A stretch of DNA of 22,402 nt from CADEEL01 sp050246475 (lineage in GTDB: Bacteria; Pseudomonadota; Alphaproteobacteria; Caulobacterales; Aquidulcibacteraceae). Position numbers and translations under genes: made by a program. The stretch is taken from positions 1 through 22,402 of the forward strand of contig JBFWVZ010000015.1 of NCBI GenBank assembly GCA_050246475.1. Reading direction: 5' to 3'. The notes beneath the pieces are model-generated. The model had not been told where the DNA came from, searched no databases, and saw only the letters and a program-made list of their open reading frames with translations. This document shows, piece after piece, positions 21,416 through 22,402 of this stretch (the first letter of the stretch is position 1; each line of letters begins with the position of its first letter).

Positions 21416-22195
21416 ATGAAATCGACTTTGATCCTGGGCGCCGCCGCCCTCGCCGCCTCAGTGGGCGCGGCGGGCGCTGCACACGCCACGACCGGCCATG
21501 TCTCCGGATCCTATTCCACCGCCAATGTCGAGTATGACGGCGGCAGCGAAGACGACATCGATTCCTGGGGTTTGAGCGGCGCTTTCATTTCGCCCGCCGT
21601 CCACGGCGTCGACGTTCAGTTCAGCGCCAGCCACGAAAACAACACGTGGGATGGCTCCGATTACGACAACGGGCAATCGACCGTCGCGGTGTGGGGCACG
21701 CACCGCACGGGGAATTTCGGCTTCGGCGGTTATTTCGGATTCGGCAACGAGTGGAGCCAAACCGTCTACATGTATGGCGGCGAAGTCCAATTCTACCTGC
21801 CCAACGCCACCATTCGCGGCGTCGCGCAGCACGGCTCGATGAGCGACGCCTATGACTATAGCGCCACCGACCTTCGCGTCGACGCGACGTGGTTCATCAT
21901 GGAGCAACTCGCCGCCACGCTCGGCGTCTCGCACACGGACTTCGACGACTACGACGACAGCGCCACGGGCGTGCATGTCGGCGGCGAATATCGCTTCGCG
22001 AACTCGCCAGTCTCGATCTCGGCCGACTATCTCTGGGAAGATTGGGACTACGATCCGGGCGGCGCTGAAGGCAACATCTTCCGTATCGCGGCCACGTGGG
22101 ACTTCGGCACAGGCTCGCTTCAAGAACGCAGCCAAACGGGCGCGAGCTTCGGCGCAGAGCGCCAGTTCCTCGATGTCTGGACGCGCTGGGACTAA
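21416..22195 (+). CDS. Outer-membrane beta-barrel protein (second of a tandem pair)
   Basis: A 259-residue exported protein. The signal peptide (MKSTLILGAAALAASVGAAG) ends AHA, with cleavage predicted before TTGHVSG. The mature chain is rich in Asp, Tyr, Trp and Gly with alternating strands typical of a small outer-membrane barrel; acidic loops such as DDYDDSATG recur. It ends with WDFGTGSLQER followed by a tail FLDVWTRWD. The end (W-D/N-FG-x-GS-V/L-QER) matches the upstream protein, so the two are probably diverged paralogues, although overall similarity is low. The ATG at 21416 is nine bases from AAGGGG; the earlier ATG at 21407 abuts it and is less likely. Substrate unknown. Confidence 0.82.
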   Translation: MKSTLILGAAALAASVGAAGAAHATTGHVSGSYSTANVEYDGGSEDDIDSWGLSGAFISPAVHGVDVQFSASHENNTWDGSDYDNGQSTVAVWGTHRTGNFGFGGYFGFGNEWSQTVYMYGGEVQFYLPNATIRGVAQHGSMSDAYDYSATDLRVDATWFIMEQLAATLGVSHTDFDDYDDSATGVHVGGEYRFANSPVSISADYLWEDWDYDPGGAEGNIFRIAATWDFGTGSLQERSQTGASFGAERQFLDVWTRWD

Positions 22196-22226
22196 CCGGA
22201 CAACACAACAACGTACGGCAAACTCG

Positions 22227-22259
22227 AACGCCCCGGCTCAGGCCGGGGCGTTTTGTTTT
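22227..22259 (+). terminator. Intrinsic terminator after second beta-barrel gene
   Basis: AACGCCCCGGC (22227-22237) pairs with GCCGGGGCGTT (22242-22252) around TCAG, followed by TTTTGTTTT. It lies 31 bases after the stop codon. The stem sequence is nearly the same as that of the terminator after the first beta-barrel gene. Confidence 0.92.
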
Positions 22260-22277
22260 GTCAGACCCAGAAACGAA

Positions 22278-22305
22278 AGCCCCGGCGGATTGCTCCGCCG
22301 GGGCT
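22278..22305 (-). terminator. Intrinsic terminator after tuf
   Basis: AGCCCCGGCGGA (22278-22289) pairs perfectly with TCCGCCGGGGCT (22294-22305). In the minus direction the stem is followed by TTCGTTTCTGG, a modest T-rich stretch, 22 bases past the tuf stop. It separates tuf from the insert and faces the plus-strand terminator, isolating the two convergent units. Confidence 0.8.
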
Positions 22306-22327
22306 CGTTGCCGTTCGGGTTTGCGGC

Positions 22328-22402
22328 TTAGTCGAGGATCTTGGCCACGACGCCGGAGCCGACGGTGCGGCCGCCTTCACGGATGGCGAAGCGGAGCTTC
22401 TC
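22328..22402 (-). CDS. tuf: Elongation factor Tu, C-terminal part (cut by window edge)
   Basis: The last 24 residues of EF-Tu: EKLRFAIREGGRTVGSGVVA followed by KILD and TAA. This is the conserved domain III end of EF-Tu, and it cannot be EF-G or SelB. It is on the same strand as the S10 cluster and upstream of it, so by gene order it is probably the str-operon copy (after rpsL, rpsG, fusA, which would lie outside the window). A terminator follows directly, so the S10 cluster needs its own promoter. Confidence 0.96.
   Translation of the reverse strand, partial: EKLRFAIREGGRTVGSGVVAKILD

Noticed and set aside
1..22402. CRISPR array, insertion sequence, prophage, toxin-antitoxin or defence system
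   Set aside because: I found no regularly spaced repeats, transposase, integrase, phage structural gene or defence-family motif. The muramidase alone is not enough to call a prophage.

Overview
This window looks like the chromosome of a high-GC alphaproteobacterium, most likely in or near Caulobacterales/Hyphomonadales. The reasons are the ribosomal gene order, the extended ribosomal proteins, the MetRS type and the style of the outer-membrane proteins; this placement is inference, not a search result. Almost everything is on the minus strand, so transcription runs mainly right to left. Both window edges cut a tuf (EF-Tu) gene on the minus strand: the left edge keeps the first 42 codons of one copy, the right edge the last 24 codons of another.

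Layout from right to left. (1) The tuf C-terminus and its terminator. (2) An insert between tuf and rpsJ: two plus-strand outer-membrane beta-barrel genes in tandem, each with its own terminator, and a divergent minus-strand gene for a membrane-anchored GIN/DUF2807-like protein made of a ladder of about 19-residue GSG repeats. (3) An uninterrupted S10-spc ribosomal cluster, rpsJ-rplC-rplD-rplW-rplB-rpsS-rplV-rpsC-rplP-rpmC-rpsQ-rplN-rplX-rplE-rpsN-rpsH-rplF-rplR-rpsE-rpmD-rplO-secY-adk, with tight spacing and several start/stop overlaps. A GC-rich palindromic repeat sits between rplO and secY. (4) After adk the expected alpha operon (rpsM, rpsK, rpoA, rplQ) is missing. Instead there is a TylF-like methyltransferase, a tandem-duplicated N-acetylmuramidase with a long polyproline segment, metG, two small membrane proteins and two GNAT acetyltransferases. 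(5) A convergent plus-strand rlmB (23S rRNA 2'-O-methyltransferase), then tRNA-Tyr, tRNA-Gly and the second tuf, the order familiar from tufB-type transcription units.

Most of the window serves translation: ribosomal proteins, two EF-Tu copies, MetRS, two tRNAs and an rRNA methylase, plus SecY for export and adenylate kinase for nucleotide balance. The accessory interest lies at the two places where the usual gene order is broken (tuf|rpsJ and adk|rpsM). Both breaks hold envelope-related genes: beta-barrels, a GSG-repeat surface-type protein, a muramidase and a possible glycan methylase. I see no CRISPR array, transposase, prophage module, toxin-antitoxin pair or biosynthetic cluster.
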